From an uncultured Planctomycetota bacterium (GTDB taxonomy: Bacteria; Planctomycetota; Planctomycetia; Pirellulales; Thermoguttaceae), in assembly GCA_900317365.1 (NCBI GenBank), contig ONGM01000090.1:1-58803 (forward strand): DNA of 58,803 bases, read 5' to 3'. The position numbers and the translations under genes are program-made. The first letter of the stretch is position 1. Each line of letters opens with the position of its first letter. Below the pieces are notes generated by a model. It was not told the DNA's origin and did not search any database. It saw only the letters and a program-made list of their open reading frames with translations. Below, piece by piece: positions 9,848 through 17,253 of the stretch.

Positions 9848-11050
9848 ATGAACCGAGTTATGATTATTGGAGCCGGAGGCGTCGGACGCGTGGCTTTGCA
9901 TAAGTGCGCTCAACATCCGGAAATTTTCCAGGAAATTATCTTCGCAAGCCGTACCCTTTCTAAGTGCGATAAGATCGTCGACGACGTTAAGAATTATCCG
10001 CATAAAATCATCACCGAACAAGTCGACGCTGACAACGTCGACGAAGTTGTGAAACTCTTTAATAAGAGCCGGCCGGCAATCGTGATTAACGTTGCGCTTC
10101 CTTATCAAAATTTGCCGATCATGGAAGCGTGTCTTCGGTGCAACGTTAATTACCTCGACACGGCGATCTACGAACATCCTTCGGTTGCGAAATACTGCTA
10201 CGCCCCTCAATGGGAATTTCATCAACGGTTCAAGGACGCTGGGCTTCTCGCCATCTTGGGTTGCGGATTTGATCCCGGCGTGACCAACGTTTACGTCGCA
10301 TACGCGCGAAAACACTTATTTGACCGCATCAAAACGATCGATATTATCGACTGCAACGCAGGAGACCATGGTTACCCGTTCGCAACGAATTTCAATCCTG
10401 AAATCAATATCCGCGAAGTTACCGCTAACGGACGTTACTATGATCAAGGAAAATGGATCGAAACCAAGCCGATGGAGTTAAAGAGAGTTTTTAACTTCCC
10501 CGAAGGTATCGGCGATCGCAATATGTACCTTCTCTATCACGAGGAAATGGAGTCGCTCATTAAGAACTTCCCCGAAATTGAGCGAATGCGATTTTGGATG
10601 ACGTTTGGCGATTCCTACCTTTATCACTTAAAGGCGCTCGAAAACGTGGGAATGACTAACGTCAAACCGATCGTATTTCAAGGTCGTGAAATCGTGCCGT
10701 TGCAATTCCTTCGCGAAGTGCTTCCCGACCCGGCGTCTCTCGGATCGCGCACCGTCGGGAAAACTTGCATTGGCATTTGGTTCGTCGGCGAAAAAGATGG
10801 GCAAGCGAGAACATGTTATCTCTACAACGTTTGCGATCATCAGGAAGCGTATCGCGAAGTCGGTTCTCAAGCGGTCAGTTACACGACCGGCGCTCCTGCC
10901 GCGCTCGCCGCTAAGCTCTTTTTAACCGGACAATGGAGCGGCGCCGGCGTTTTCAACGTCGAAGAATTCGATCCAGATCCGTTCATGGAAGAAATCGGCG
11001 ACTGGGGACTGCCTTGGAAGAACACGACTCCAACGACCGTTTTTGAATAG
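9848..11050 (+). CDS. Carboxynorspermidine/carboxyspermidine dehydrogenase
   Basis: A 400-residue NAD(P)-dependent reductase of the saccharopine dehydrogenase fold. In the alternative polyamine route it condenses aspartate semialdehyde with putrescine or diaminopropane to give carboxyspermidine or carboxynorspermidine. The Rossmann motif GAGGVGRVA lies at residues 8-16, followed by IIFASRTLSKCDKI, GCGFDPGVTNVY, and a C-terminal GVFNVEEFDPDPFMEEI typical of this subfamily. AGAGG lies just upstream of the ATG. The next gene encodes the matching decarboxylase, which makes the assignment firm. Whether the product in the cell is spermidine or sym-norspermidine is not decidable from sequence, since the enzymes for diaminopropane are not in the window. 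Confidence 0.92.
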   Translation: MNRVMIIGAGGVGRVALHKCAQHPEIFQEIIFASRTLSKCDKIVDDVKNYPHKIITEQVDADNVDEVVKLFNKSRPAIVINVALPYQNLPIMEACLRCNVNYLDTAIYEHPSVAKYCYAPQWEFHQRFKDAGLLAILGCGFDPGVTNVYVAYARKHLFDRIKTIDIIDCNAGDHGYPFATNFNPEINIREVTANGRYYDQGKWIETKPMELKRVFNFPEGIGDRNMYLLYHEEMESLIKNFPEIERMRFWMTFGDSYLYHLKALENVGMTNVKPIVFQGREIVPLQFLREVLPDPASLGSRTVGKTCIGIWFVGEKDGQARTCYLYNVCDHQEAYREVGSQAVSYTTGAPAALAAKLFLTGQWSGAGVFNVEEFDPDPFMEEIGDWGLPWKNTTPTTVFE

Positions 11051-11083
11051 CGTTTTGCTCTCGATCGTTCGGCATATTTGGAT

Positions 11084-11117
11084 GAGCGCGCTCCTATGCT
11101 CGCATACTTGCGCGCTC
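11084..11117. repeat. Inverted repeat between the two polyamine genes
   Basis: An 8-bp GC-rich stem (11084-11091 with 11110-11117, GAGCGCGC/GCGCGCTC) with an 18-base loop lies in the 104-base spacer. No T run follows, so a processing or attenuation hairpin is as likely as a terminator. Confidence 0.35.
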
Positions 11118-11154
11118 TCCTTCTATATAGTAAAGAAAAATATCGTTTTCCAAT

Positions 11155-12372
11155 ATGATCAACTCGACCCTTTTACCCGATTTCGACTACTCCGCAGCGC
11201 CGACGCCAACCCCTTATTACTTAATCGACAGAGCGTTGATTCGGCGCAATATGAAGATCCTTCAACGCGTTCAAAAGGAGACTGGTTGTCGCATTTTGCT
11301 CGCTTTAAAAGCTTTCTCCACATGGGGCGTTTTCGATGAGTTGGAACCGTACCTTTCAGGAATCGCCGCCAGTAGTCTGCACGAGGCCCTATTGGGTCGC
11401 GATCATTTCAGCGCTGAAAAAGAAATTCACGTATATTCTCCGGCGTACTCCGAAGAAGAAATGGTTGAACTGTGCAAAGTAGCGGATCATATTGTCTTCA
11501 ACTCTTTGTCGCAGTGGCGAAGATTCAGAAAGATCGTTAAGAATTGCGGGCAAAAAATAGAGGTCGGTTTACGAATAAACCCTGAATACTCCGAAGTTCC
11601 GCACGAAATCTACAATCCTTGCACCGGACGCTCTCGTTTCGGCGTTCGGCTCAACAGTTTGCTCGCCGAAGGAGACGACGCGCTTGACGGAATCGACGGT
11701 TTACATTTCCATACGATGTGCGAACAAGGTTCCGACGTCTTGCAACGAACCTTGGACGTAGTGTGCGCTCGTTTCGAACGTTTTTTTAATAAAGTCAAAT
11801 GGATCAACTTCGGTGGGGGGCACCATATTACGCGACAAGGATACGGCGTTGAAAAGCTCATTGCGCTCGTCAACGACTTCCGCAAGAAATACGGATTAGA
11901 CGTCATTTTGGAGCCGGGAGAAGCTCACGTTATTCATACGAGTTTTCTCGTCGCAACCGTACTCGACGTCATTAGCAATCCGACGGGTATCGACGTCGCC
12001 ATTTTTGACGCGTCGACGGCCGCACATATGCCGGACGTACTAGAAACGCCTTATACTCCCGAAATATTAGGAGCCAAGCGAGTCGTCGAAGACGTCGAAG
12101 GTCCTCTTGAAGAAGGACGATACAAGTACGTCATTGGCGGCAAGACGTGTCTTTCCGGCGATCTGCTCGGCGAATATCTCTTCGACTCGCCGTTGCAAAT
12201 TGGAACTCGATTATGCGTTGAGGATATGGCTCACTACACCATGGTCAAGAACACGACGTTTAACGGGGTTCAACTTCCGTCGATCGTATCATGCGACTCT
12301 GACGTTCCAGGCGGGGATTTCCGCATTATTCGTAAATTTAATTATGACGATTTCCGAAATCGACTTTCATAA
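11155..12372 (+). CDS. nspC: Carboxynorspermidine decarboxylase
   Basis: A 405-residue PLP-dependent fold-III decarboxylase that removes the carboxyl from carboxy(nor)spermidine, the last step of the alternative polyamine route. The N-terminal barrel carries PTPYYLIDRALIRRN and the PLP lysine in LLALKAFSTWGVF. Further on are the glycine-rich phosphate site WINFGGGHH, the LEPGEAHVI strand, and the C-terminal GKTCLSGDLLGEY with the catalytic Cys and Asp of the second subunit. Length matches the family. No clear Shine-Dalgarno precedes the ATG. It follows the dehydrogenase by 104 bases and precedes a small membrane protein by 20 bases, so the three may be one transcript. Confidence 0.93.
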   Translation: MINSTLLPDFDYSAAPTPTPYYLIDRALIRRNMKILQRVQKETGCRILLALKAFSTWGVFDELEPYLSGIAASSLHEALLGRDHFSAEKEIHVYSPAYSEEEMVELCKVADHIVFNSLSQWRRFRKIVKNCGQKIEVGLRINPEYSEVPHEIYNPCTGRSRFGVRLNSLLAEGDDALDGIDGLHFHTMCEQGSDVLQRTLDVVCARFERFFNKVKWINFGGGHHITRQGYGVEKLIALVNDFRKKYGLDVILEPGEAHVIHTSFLVATVLDVISNPTGIDVAIFDASTAAHMPDVLETPYTPEILGAKRVVEDVEGPLEEGRYKYVIGGKTCLSGDLLGEYLFDSPLQIGTRLCVEDMAHYTMVKNTTFNGVQLPSIVSCDSDVPGGDFRIIRKFNYDDFRNRLS

Positions 12373-12392
12373 CGCCCGAAAGCGCAGCGATC

Positions 12393-12758
12393 ATGTCGGA
12401 ACAGCCTAATGAAAACCATAAACGCATAGCGTCGGAAGCAAGTTCCTCCAAACGTTCCTTACGCTCAAAGCTCGGATGGATAGTCTTGTGCCTGGGCGGA
12501 TTGGTCGCTTTTGGAATATACAGACGTTATGCGGCAAACGACGATTCACTTCTTGACATGAACCGCACGTTTGTAATTATGTTTCTTCTTTGGCTCGCGT
12601 GGCCGGAATTGGAACGTCTACCGCGTTGGACGCTCGTGGCCGCGCCTATTTGCGCTATTATTTGCGCGTGGCGTCCGCAGTATATTGTTGTCGTCGTTCC
12701 GTTGATTCTGTTGTTCTTTATGTTCCGTCCTTCCGCTAAGCGCAAAACAAAGAAATAG
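12393..12758 (+). CDS. Small membrane protein of unknown function
   Basis: A 121-residue protein with a basic cytoplasmic N-terminus (SSSKRSLRSKLGW), three likely membrane helices (about 29-45, 60-75, 80-110) and a Lys/Arg-rich tail (RPSAKRKTKK). It has no motif I recognise. It begins 20 bases after the nspC stop and ends 12 bases before the large palindrome, so it is probably the last gene of the polyamine transcript. A role in polyamine traffic cannot be supported from its sequence. Confidence 0.7.
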   Translation: MSEQPNENHKRIASEASSSKRSLRSKLGWIVLCLGGLVAFGIYRRYAANDDSLLDMNRTFVIMFLLWLAWPELERLPRWTLVAAPICAIICAWRPQYIVVVVPLILLFFMFRPSAKRKTKK

Positions 12759-12770
12759 CTCGTTAGCAAA

Positions 12771-12844
12771 ATAACGACCGCTTTGAAACAAGGAAGGCGC
12801 GTTCTCACCCAAACGCGCCTTCCTTGTTTCAAAGCGGTCGTTAT
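12771..12844. terminator. Bidirectional terminator: perfect 33-bp stem
   Basis: The arms 12771-12803 and 12812-12844 are perfect reverse complements over 33 bases, with an 8-base loop. It lies between two convergent genes, 12 bases after one stop and 9 bases before the other. The stem is flanked by A/T at both ends but has no long T run. A bidirectional terminator is the simplest reading; its length and perfection are unusual. Confidence 0.75.
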
Positions 12845-12853
12845 AAACGTCGC

Positions 12854-13831
12854 CTACTTGGCGTATTCCTCGTAAAGAGTCTGCATTTTTTCTAAACCGA
12901 TCCGTGCCTGATCGACTGCCGAATATTGCTTTCGATAGTCTTGGTTGAAGATTTCGAATGAGAACGCGCCGTTAAAACCGTTCTTATGAAGCAGACGCAT
13001 AATCTCGCTCCAAGGGGCGCGGCCGTCGCCGGGGAAGACTCTGTGCCCGTCGTTCATCTTCTCGCGAGGAGGCTCGCTTGGATAATCGTTCATATGGAAC
13101 ACCGGCGTCGCAGAACCTGAAATCAAGGCTAAGGAGGAAAAAGAATTCCCTCCTCGGAACATATGATACACGTCGAGCAAAAGAGCGGCGTCGGTTCGTT
13201 CTGTTTCCGCGCAAATCGCCAAACAATCGGAAACCTTTCCGAGCGTTTGCGAAACGCCCCAAAGTTCCAATAGAGGTCGAACTCCATAAGGTTCGCAAAG
13301 CTCGAGAACCGTTCGATATCGTTTTGCGACGGTTTCGACAGGAATTTTATCATTCGTTCCAGACGCAGGCGCGGCAATGCAGGAAGCGCCGATGGTCGCA
13401 AGCGCTTCAACTTGTCTTTTGAGTTCTTCCAACCCGTCCGCTCGGCGGCGTTCGTCGTCGACTATCCATGACGCAAATCCGATGGCGCCTTCAATTTTGA
13501 GTCCTTCGCCGTCGACGTACTTCTTCAGTTCCTTCAACTTATTTTGATTGAAAACGCGAGGATCATCGGCGCGAGCGTAATCGGTAAGTCGATCGAGCCA
13601 AATTTCAACGGAAGAATAGCCGGCTTTTTTGGCGACTTCAAGTTCCTGAATTAGGCGCAGATCATAGGATCGTATTGTCCCAAGATTCAGACAGAATCGA
13701 ACGTTCGTTTCAGCCTTGTCTTGCGCTAATGCGTTTGCGTCCGCTGAATAAGCTTTGTTGAGAAACAACGCGGCGGTTCCTAAACATGCGCCGCATTGAA
13801 TAAAGTTCCTTCTCGAAACCTGATTTGACAT
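12854..13831 (-). CDS. Tat-exported sugar phosphate isomerase/epimerase-like TIM-barrel protein
   Basis: A 325-residue protein of the xylose isomerase-like TIM barrel superfamily (AP endonuclease 2 fold). A twin-arginine signal is visible at the start (SRRNFIQCGACLGTAALFL), so it is exported folded, probably with a metal. The barrel shows VEIWLDRL, GASCIAAPA, RPLLELWG, ALLLDVYHMFRGG and the metal-type FHMNDYP and FSFEIF segments. Family members act on sugars or hydroxypyruvate-like substrates; the substrate here is unknown. It follows rsgA by 79 bases on the same strand but may have its own promoter. Confidence 0.85.
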   Translation of the reverse strand: MSNQVSRRNFIQCGACLGTAALFLNKAYSADANALAQDKAETNVRFCLNLGTIRSYDLRLIQELEVAKKAGYSSVEIWLDRLTDYARADDPRVFNQNKLKELKKYVDGEGLKIEGAIGFASWIVDDERRRADGLEELKRQVEALATIGASCIAAPASGTNDKIPVETVAKRYRTVLELCEPYGVRPLLELWGVSQTLGKVSDCLAICAETERTDAALLLDVYHMFRGGNSFSSLALISGSATPVFHMNDYPSEPPREKMNDGHRVFPGDGRAPWSEIMRLLHKNGFNGAFSFEIFNQDYRKQYSAVDQARIGLEKMQTLYEEYAK

Positions 13832-13910
13832 GAATCAACTACCTTCTCTCGAATAGAGTCAACGTATCGATCGGCAATCCACATAATCGCCAAACGAATC
13901 GCGCGATTCG

Positions 13911-15227
13911 TCATTCAATCTTTTCTTTTTTATCGATCCGACCTTCGCGAAGCGCCAGATAGCTTTCATATCTTCGCGCGTCAATCCGACCGTCGGCGAC
14001 GGCGTCTTTCACGGCGCAAGCGTCCTCAATTCCATGAGTGCAGTTGGAAAACTTACACAAGTTCTCGTACGGTCGTAAATCGCGGTAAAATCCAACGACT
14101 TCTTCCGGTACGACGTCCCACAGCATGAATTGCCGAACGCCCGGCGTGTCGACGACATAGCCGCCAAAGGATAGCTTTAAAAGACGAGCCGCCGTCGTCG
14201 TATGTTTTCCTTTTTCATTCTGACGACTCACTTCACCGGTGCGAAGGTTCAAACCGGAATCAATTTCGTTGAGAGTCGATGATTTTCCAACGCCGCTCTG
14301 ACCGACAACAACGCTCTCGCGACCAATAAGAACGCGACGAATACGATCCAAGTTAAATTTTGTTTTGGCGCTAAACAAAATCACTTTATATCCCATTCGA
14401 GCATAAACGCCAACCAACGGTAGAATCTCAGACGGGCTAATCAAGTCTATTTTGTTAACGCAAATTATTGGTTTGACGCCGGAACGTTCGCAGGTAACGA
14501 TGAGTCGATCAATCAAATTTGGCTTCAGTCGCGGTTCTGCAGCGCTGACCATAATCAACGCCTGTTCGACATTGGCGGCGATAACGTGCTTACGCATCCA
14601 ACTTGTACGACTCAAAGCGCCGTACCGAGGCTCGACTCGTTCAACAATGCCTTCAAGTCGACCGTCAGGTAAATTGGCGTCGCGAAAATAAACGCGATCA
14701 CCAGCAACGACGATCTGACGCTGGTTCGTCGCCAGCGTCTTCAAAATGCGCCGCGTTACGCAAGTATAGACCTGTCCGCGCTCGTCCTCAACGTAACAGT
14801 TCAAACCGTGAGAGCTTAATACGCGTCCTTTACGGCACAGATTCAGATCAACGTCCGGTAAGACGTCGAAATCGCCAAGCTCGCCGGAATAATTTTCGCG
14901 ATCTATCATGGAGCCAATGATCGTTCGCTTACGCGCCAAATCCCCCTTAGCGACGACTCGTTCGTTCCCTATCGAATCAAACGTGTCGTCATAGGACGCT
15001 TGACGCTTTAAACGACGCGACTGTCCCTGACGCGACGTCGAATCGTCGACCGCGTCGGTAAAAGAATCGGACGAGCCTAACGAATCGTCATTTTCTCTAT
15101 TATCGACGCTGTCGCGATAACGTTTCGTCCAGTCGCCTTCGCGCACGCGACCTGTACGGTTGCGTTTAAAATCAACGCGAACCTTGCGAGACTCTCCCGA
15201 GTTCTTTCTTTTTCCCTTCAAATCCAA
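13911..15227 (-). CDS. rsgA: Ribosome small subunit-dependent GTPase A with long N-terminal extension
   Basis: A circularly permuted GTPase that checks maturation of the 30S subunit. The order G4-G1-G3 is visible: CVNKIDLIS, then GQSGVGKSSTLNEI, then DTPGVRQFML. The OB fold begins near residue 134 (GRVLSSHGLNCYVE) and the C-terminal zinc site is CKFSNCTHGIEDACAV. The protein has 438 residues, longer than the usual 300-350: about 90 extra N-terminal residues are charged and Ser/Asp/Arg-rich, ending in GDLARKRTI. The neighbours rpe and accD lie upstream on the same strand with short gaps, and an rsgA-rpe link is common in bacteria. Confidence 0.95.
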   Translation of the reverse strand: MDLKGKRKNSGESRKVRVDFKRNRTGRVREGDWTKRYRDSVDNRENDDSLGSSDSFTDAVDDSTSRQGQSRRLKRQASYDDTFDSIGNERVVAKGDLARKRTIIGSMIDRENYSGELGDFDVLPDVDLNLCRKGRVLSSHGLNCYVEDERGQVYTCVTRRILKTLATNQRQIVVAGDRVYFRDANLPDGRLEGIVERVEPRYGALSRTSWMRKHVIAANVEQALIMVSAAEPRLKPNLIDRLIVTCERSGVKPIICVNKIDLISPSEILPLVGVYARMGYKVILFSAKTKFNLDRIRRVLIGRESVVVGQSGVGKSSTLNEIDSGLNLRTGEVSRQNEKGKHTTTAARLLKLSFGGYVVDTPGVRQFMLWDVVPEEVVGFYRDLRPYENLCKFSNCTHGIEDACAVKDAVADGRIDARRYESYLALREGRIDKKEKIE

Positions 15228-15261
15228 CCTCGAAAAGATGAAGACCGCGCAATCGACGCCT

Positions 15262-16089
15262 CTATTTGTTGCAATAATCGATAACGCGCGCCAACTCGCT
15301 TTTCATATCCTGACGTTTTACGATGCGATCGATAAATCCATGTTCAAGGAGAAATTCGCTCGTCTGAAACCCTTTGGGTAATTCAATGCGAATTGTCGCT
15401 TTGACTGTGCGAGGTCCGGCAAACCCAATTAACGCTCGCGGTTCGGCAAAAACTACGTCGCCAAGGGAGGCGAAACTCGCCGCGACTCCGCCCATCGTAG
15501 GATTCGTCAAAACGGATATAAAAAGTCCGCCTGCCTTATGAAATCGCGCCAATGCCGCCGAAGTCTTCGCCATTTGCATAAGCGAGATGATCCCTTCATG
15601 CATTCGCGCGCCGCCGCCGGAACCTGAGACTATGATTAAAGGTAAATTTTGATCCTGCGCTCTCTCAATCGCACGCACAAGTTTCTCGCCGACCACCGAT
15701 CCCATGCTTCCCATGATAAAGCGGGAATCAGTTACGGCAAAAGCGACCTTTCGAGCGCGAACGCGACCTACGCCGGTTACCGCCGCGTCCTTTAAACCCG
15801 TCGCAAGTCGATCGTCGCGGAGCCTTTCTTTGTACGTCTTACGATCGCAAAAGCTCAACGGATCTGCGGCGATTAGATCGGCGTCCCACTCTTCAAAAGT
15901 TCCTTCGTCAAGGGTTTGCGCTATGCGCTCTTGCGCGGAAATCGCCCAGTGATAATTGCACTCGGGACAGGTTCCCATCCGACGCTCCGCCTCTTTTCGG
16001 AAAATAGAAGCTTGACACCCGGGACAGCGAATCCACAATCCTTTTGGAACGCCTTTCTTTTGAAATGAAGCTGTGTCCGACCAACTCAT
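15262..16089 (-). CDS. accD: Acetyl-CoA carboxylase carboxyltransferase subunit beta
   Basis: The beta half of the carboxyltransferase that makes malonyl-CoA for fatty acid synthesis; it pairs with AccA, which is not in this window. At 275 residues it has the usual length. The N-terminal zinc ribbon shows RCPGC and TCPECNYHW. The crotonase-like core shows [25 protein letters not shown] and [13 protein letters not shown], with [15 protein letters not shown] near the end. It lies 64 bases after rpe and 34 before rsgA, all on the minus strand. Confidence 0.96.
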   Translation of the reverse strand: MSWSDTASFQKKGVPKGLWIRCPGCQASIFRKEAERRMGTCPECNYHWAISAQERIAQTLDEGTFEEWDADLIAADPLSFCDRKTYKERLRDDRLATGLKDAAVTGVGRVRARKVAFAVTDSRFIMGSMGSVVGEKLVRAIERAQDQNLPLIIVSGSGGGARMHEGIISLMQMAKTSAALARFHKAGGLFISVLTNPTMGGVAASFASLGDVVFAEPRALIGFAGPRTVKATIRIELPKGFQTSEFLLEHGFIDRIVKRQDMKSELARVIDYCNK

Positions 16090-16153
16090 ATCTTTTCCTA
16101 ACAGTAGTCTTAGATGGGCGCTTATTCAACGTTGCTTCGTCAACAGGCAACGA

Positions 16154-16861
16154 CTATTCGCCGCAATCGCGCAACGCTGAAAGCGCGCGCTCTCGCAATT
16201 TTGTCATCTGATCGCCGTAATCCGACGCTTTAAAGACGCCTGTGCCCGCCACCAAAAGATTTGCTCCGGCGATCGCGGCGGCGCCTATCGTGTTCTCGTC
16301 AATTCCACCGTCTATTTCAATCACGGCGTCGTCGGGGGCAAGGCTTCTCAGCGCGCGCACTGACTCAAGCGCTTCATAGTGGAACGTCTGACCTCCAAAA
16401 CCTGCCGGCACGCTCATAACAAGAAGAATATCCGCGTCGTTGACATAAGGCTTGACTCGATCAACCGGAACGCCGCAATTCAACGCCAACCCGGCGAGCG
16501 CGCCCAAGTCTTTAATTCGTTTCAAGAGCGGTCTGGGGTTCGATTCCGCCTCGATGTGAAAGGAAATGACGTCGGCTCCTGCCTTGCGGAATGCCTCGAC
16601 GTAACGACCGGGATCAACGATCATCAGGTGAACGTCAAGCGTTAAGCGCGTTATCTTTCTCAACGAGGCGACAACTGGTATTCCGACGGAAATATTGGGA
16701 ACAAACAAGCCGTCCATTACGTCAACATGAAGAACTTCCGCGCCGCCTTCTTCCAGACGTCGAACCTCTCGCTCGAGATTAGCAAAATCAGAAGCGAGCA
16801 AGGACGGAGCGAGAACCACTCTTTGACGCGCTACGTAAGAGCTCCATTTTTCAGTTGTCAT
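16154..16861 (-). CDS. rpe: Ribulose-phosphate 3-epimerase
   Basis: A 235-residue TIM-barrel enzyme that interconverts ribulose 5-phosphate and xylulose 5-phosphate in the pentose phosphate pathway. Diagnostic segments are LAPSLLASDFANLE, LHVDVMDGLFVPN (metal-binding His and Asp), LDVHLMI, MSVPAGFGGQ and EIDGGI. It is the first gene of the minus-strand rpe-accD-rsgA group and is divergent from topA across a 392-base gap. Confidence 0.96.
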   Translation of the reverse strand: MTTEKWSSYVARQRVVLAPSLLASDFANLEREVRRLEEGGAEVLHVDVMDGLFVPNISVGIPVVASLRKITRLTLDVHLMIVDPGRYVEAFRKAGADVISFHIEAESNPRPLLKRIKDLGALAGLALNCGVPVDRVKPYVNDADILLVMSVPAGFGGQTFHYEALESVRALRSLAPDDAVIEIDGGIDENTIGAAAIAGANLLVAGTGVFKASDYGDQMTKLRERALSALRDCGE

Positions 16862-17062
16862 GTGCCGTTCCTAAAGCGCCCTCGTCGAATCAATCAATGC
16901 GGAGTCGCAACGTCGCGACGCCAAACGTTCCTAAGAGTATACCGTAACGCACGAAAAAGTCAAAGAGACTGACAGACAAAATCCGATCGCCTCCACGTCA
17001 AAATAGCAACAATAGAGAAGGAGTGTCTATCCGCAGTTTCGACAAAAGGTCAAAAGTAGGTC
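16862..17062. other. Divergent rpe-topA intergenic region
   Basis: Gene-free sequence between rpe on the minus strand and the topA promoter on the plus strand. It should contain the rpe promoter on the minus strand, but I could not match a convincing pair of hexamers. No RNA or repeat is seen. Confidence 0.3.
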
Positions 17063-17091
17063 TTGACAAAAATTAGGCAGGGCGGTATTAC
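17063..17091 (+). promoter_or_regulatory. Sigma-70-type promoter for topA
   Basis: A perfect -35 hexamer TTGACA at 17063-17068 and TATTAC at 17086-17091, separated by 17 bases. It predicts a 5' leader of about 155 bases before the topA ATG at 17254. Confidence 0.6.
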
Positions 17092-17253
17092 GATAAATAG
17101 GGAGTTTTCGCGCAACGTTTCCTTAAAGACGGGCGTTTGGCTCGTCGCGTCGTGTTTACGAGACCGCCGAACTCCGATTAGTCGTCGCGCGGAGTCGCCC
17201 CGATCAACTCGAATCAGGAAATCCTTGACGCCGATCAAATCGGCTTTGTAACT

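Noticed and set aside
17063..17253. A riboswitch in the 155-base topA leader
   Set aside because: No conserved motif was found and topA is not a usual riboswitch gene.
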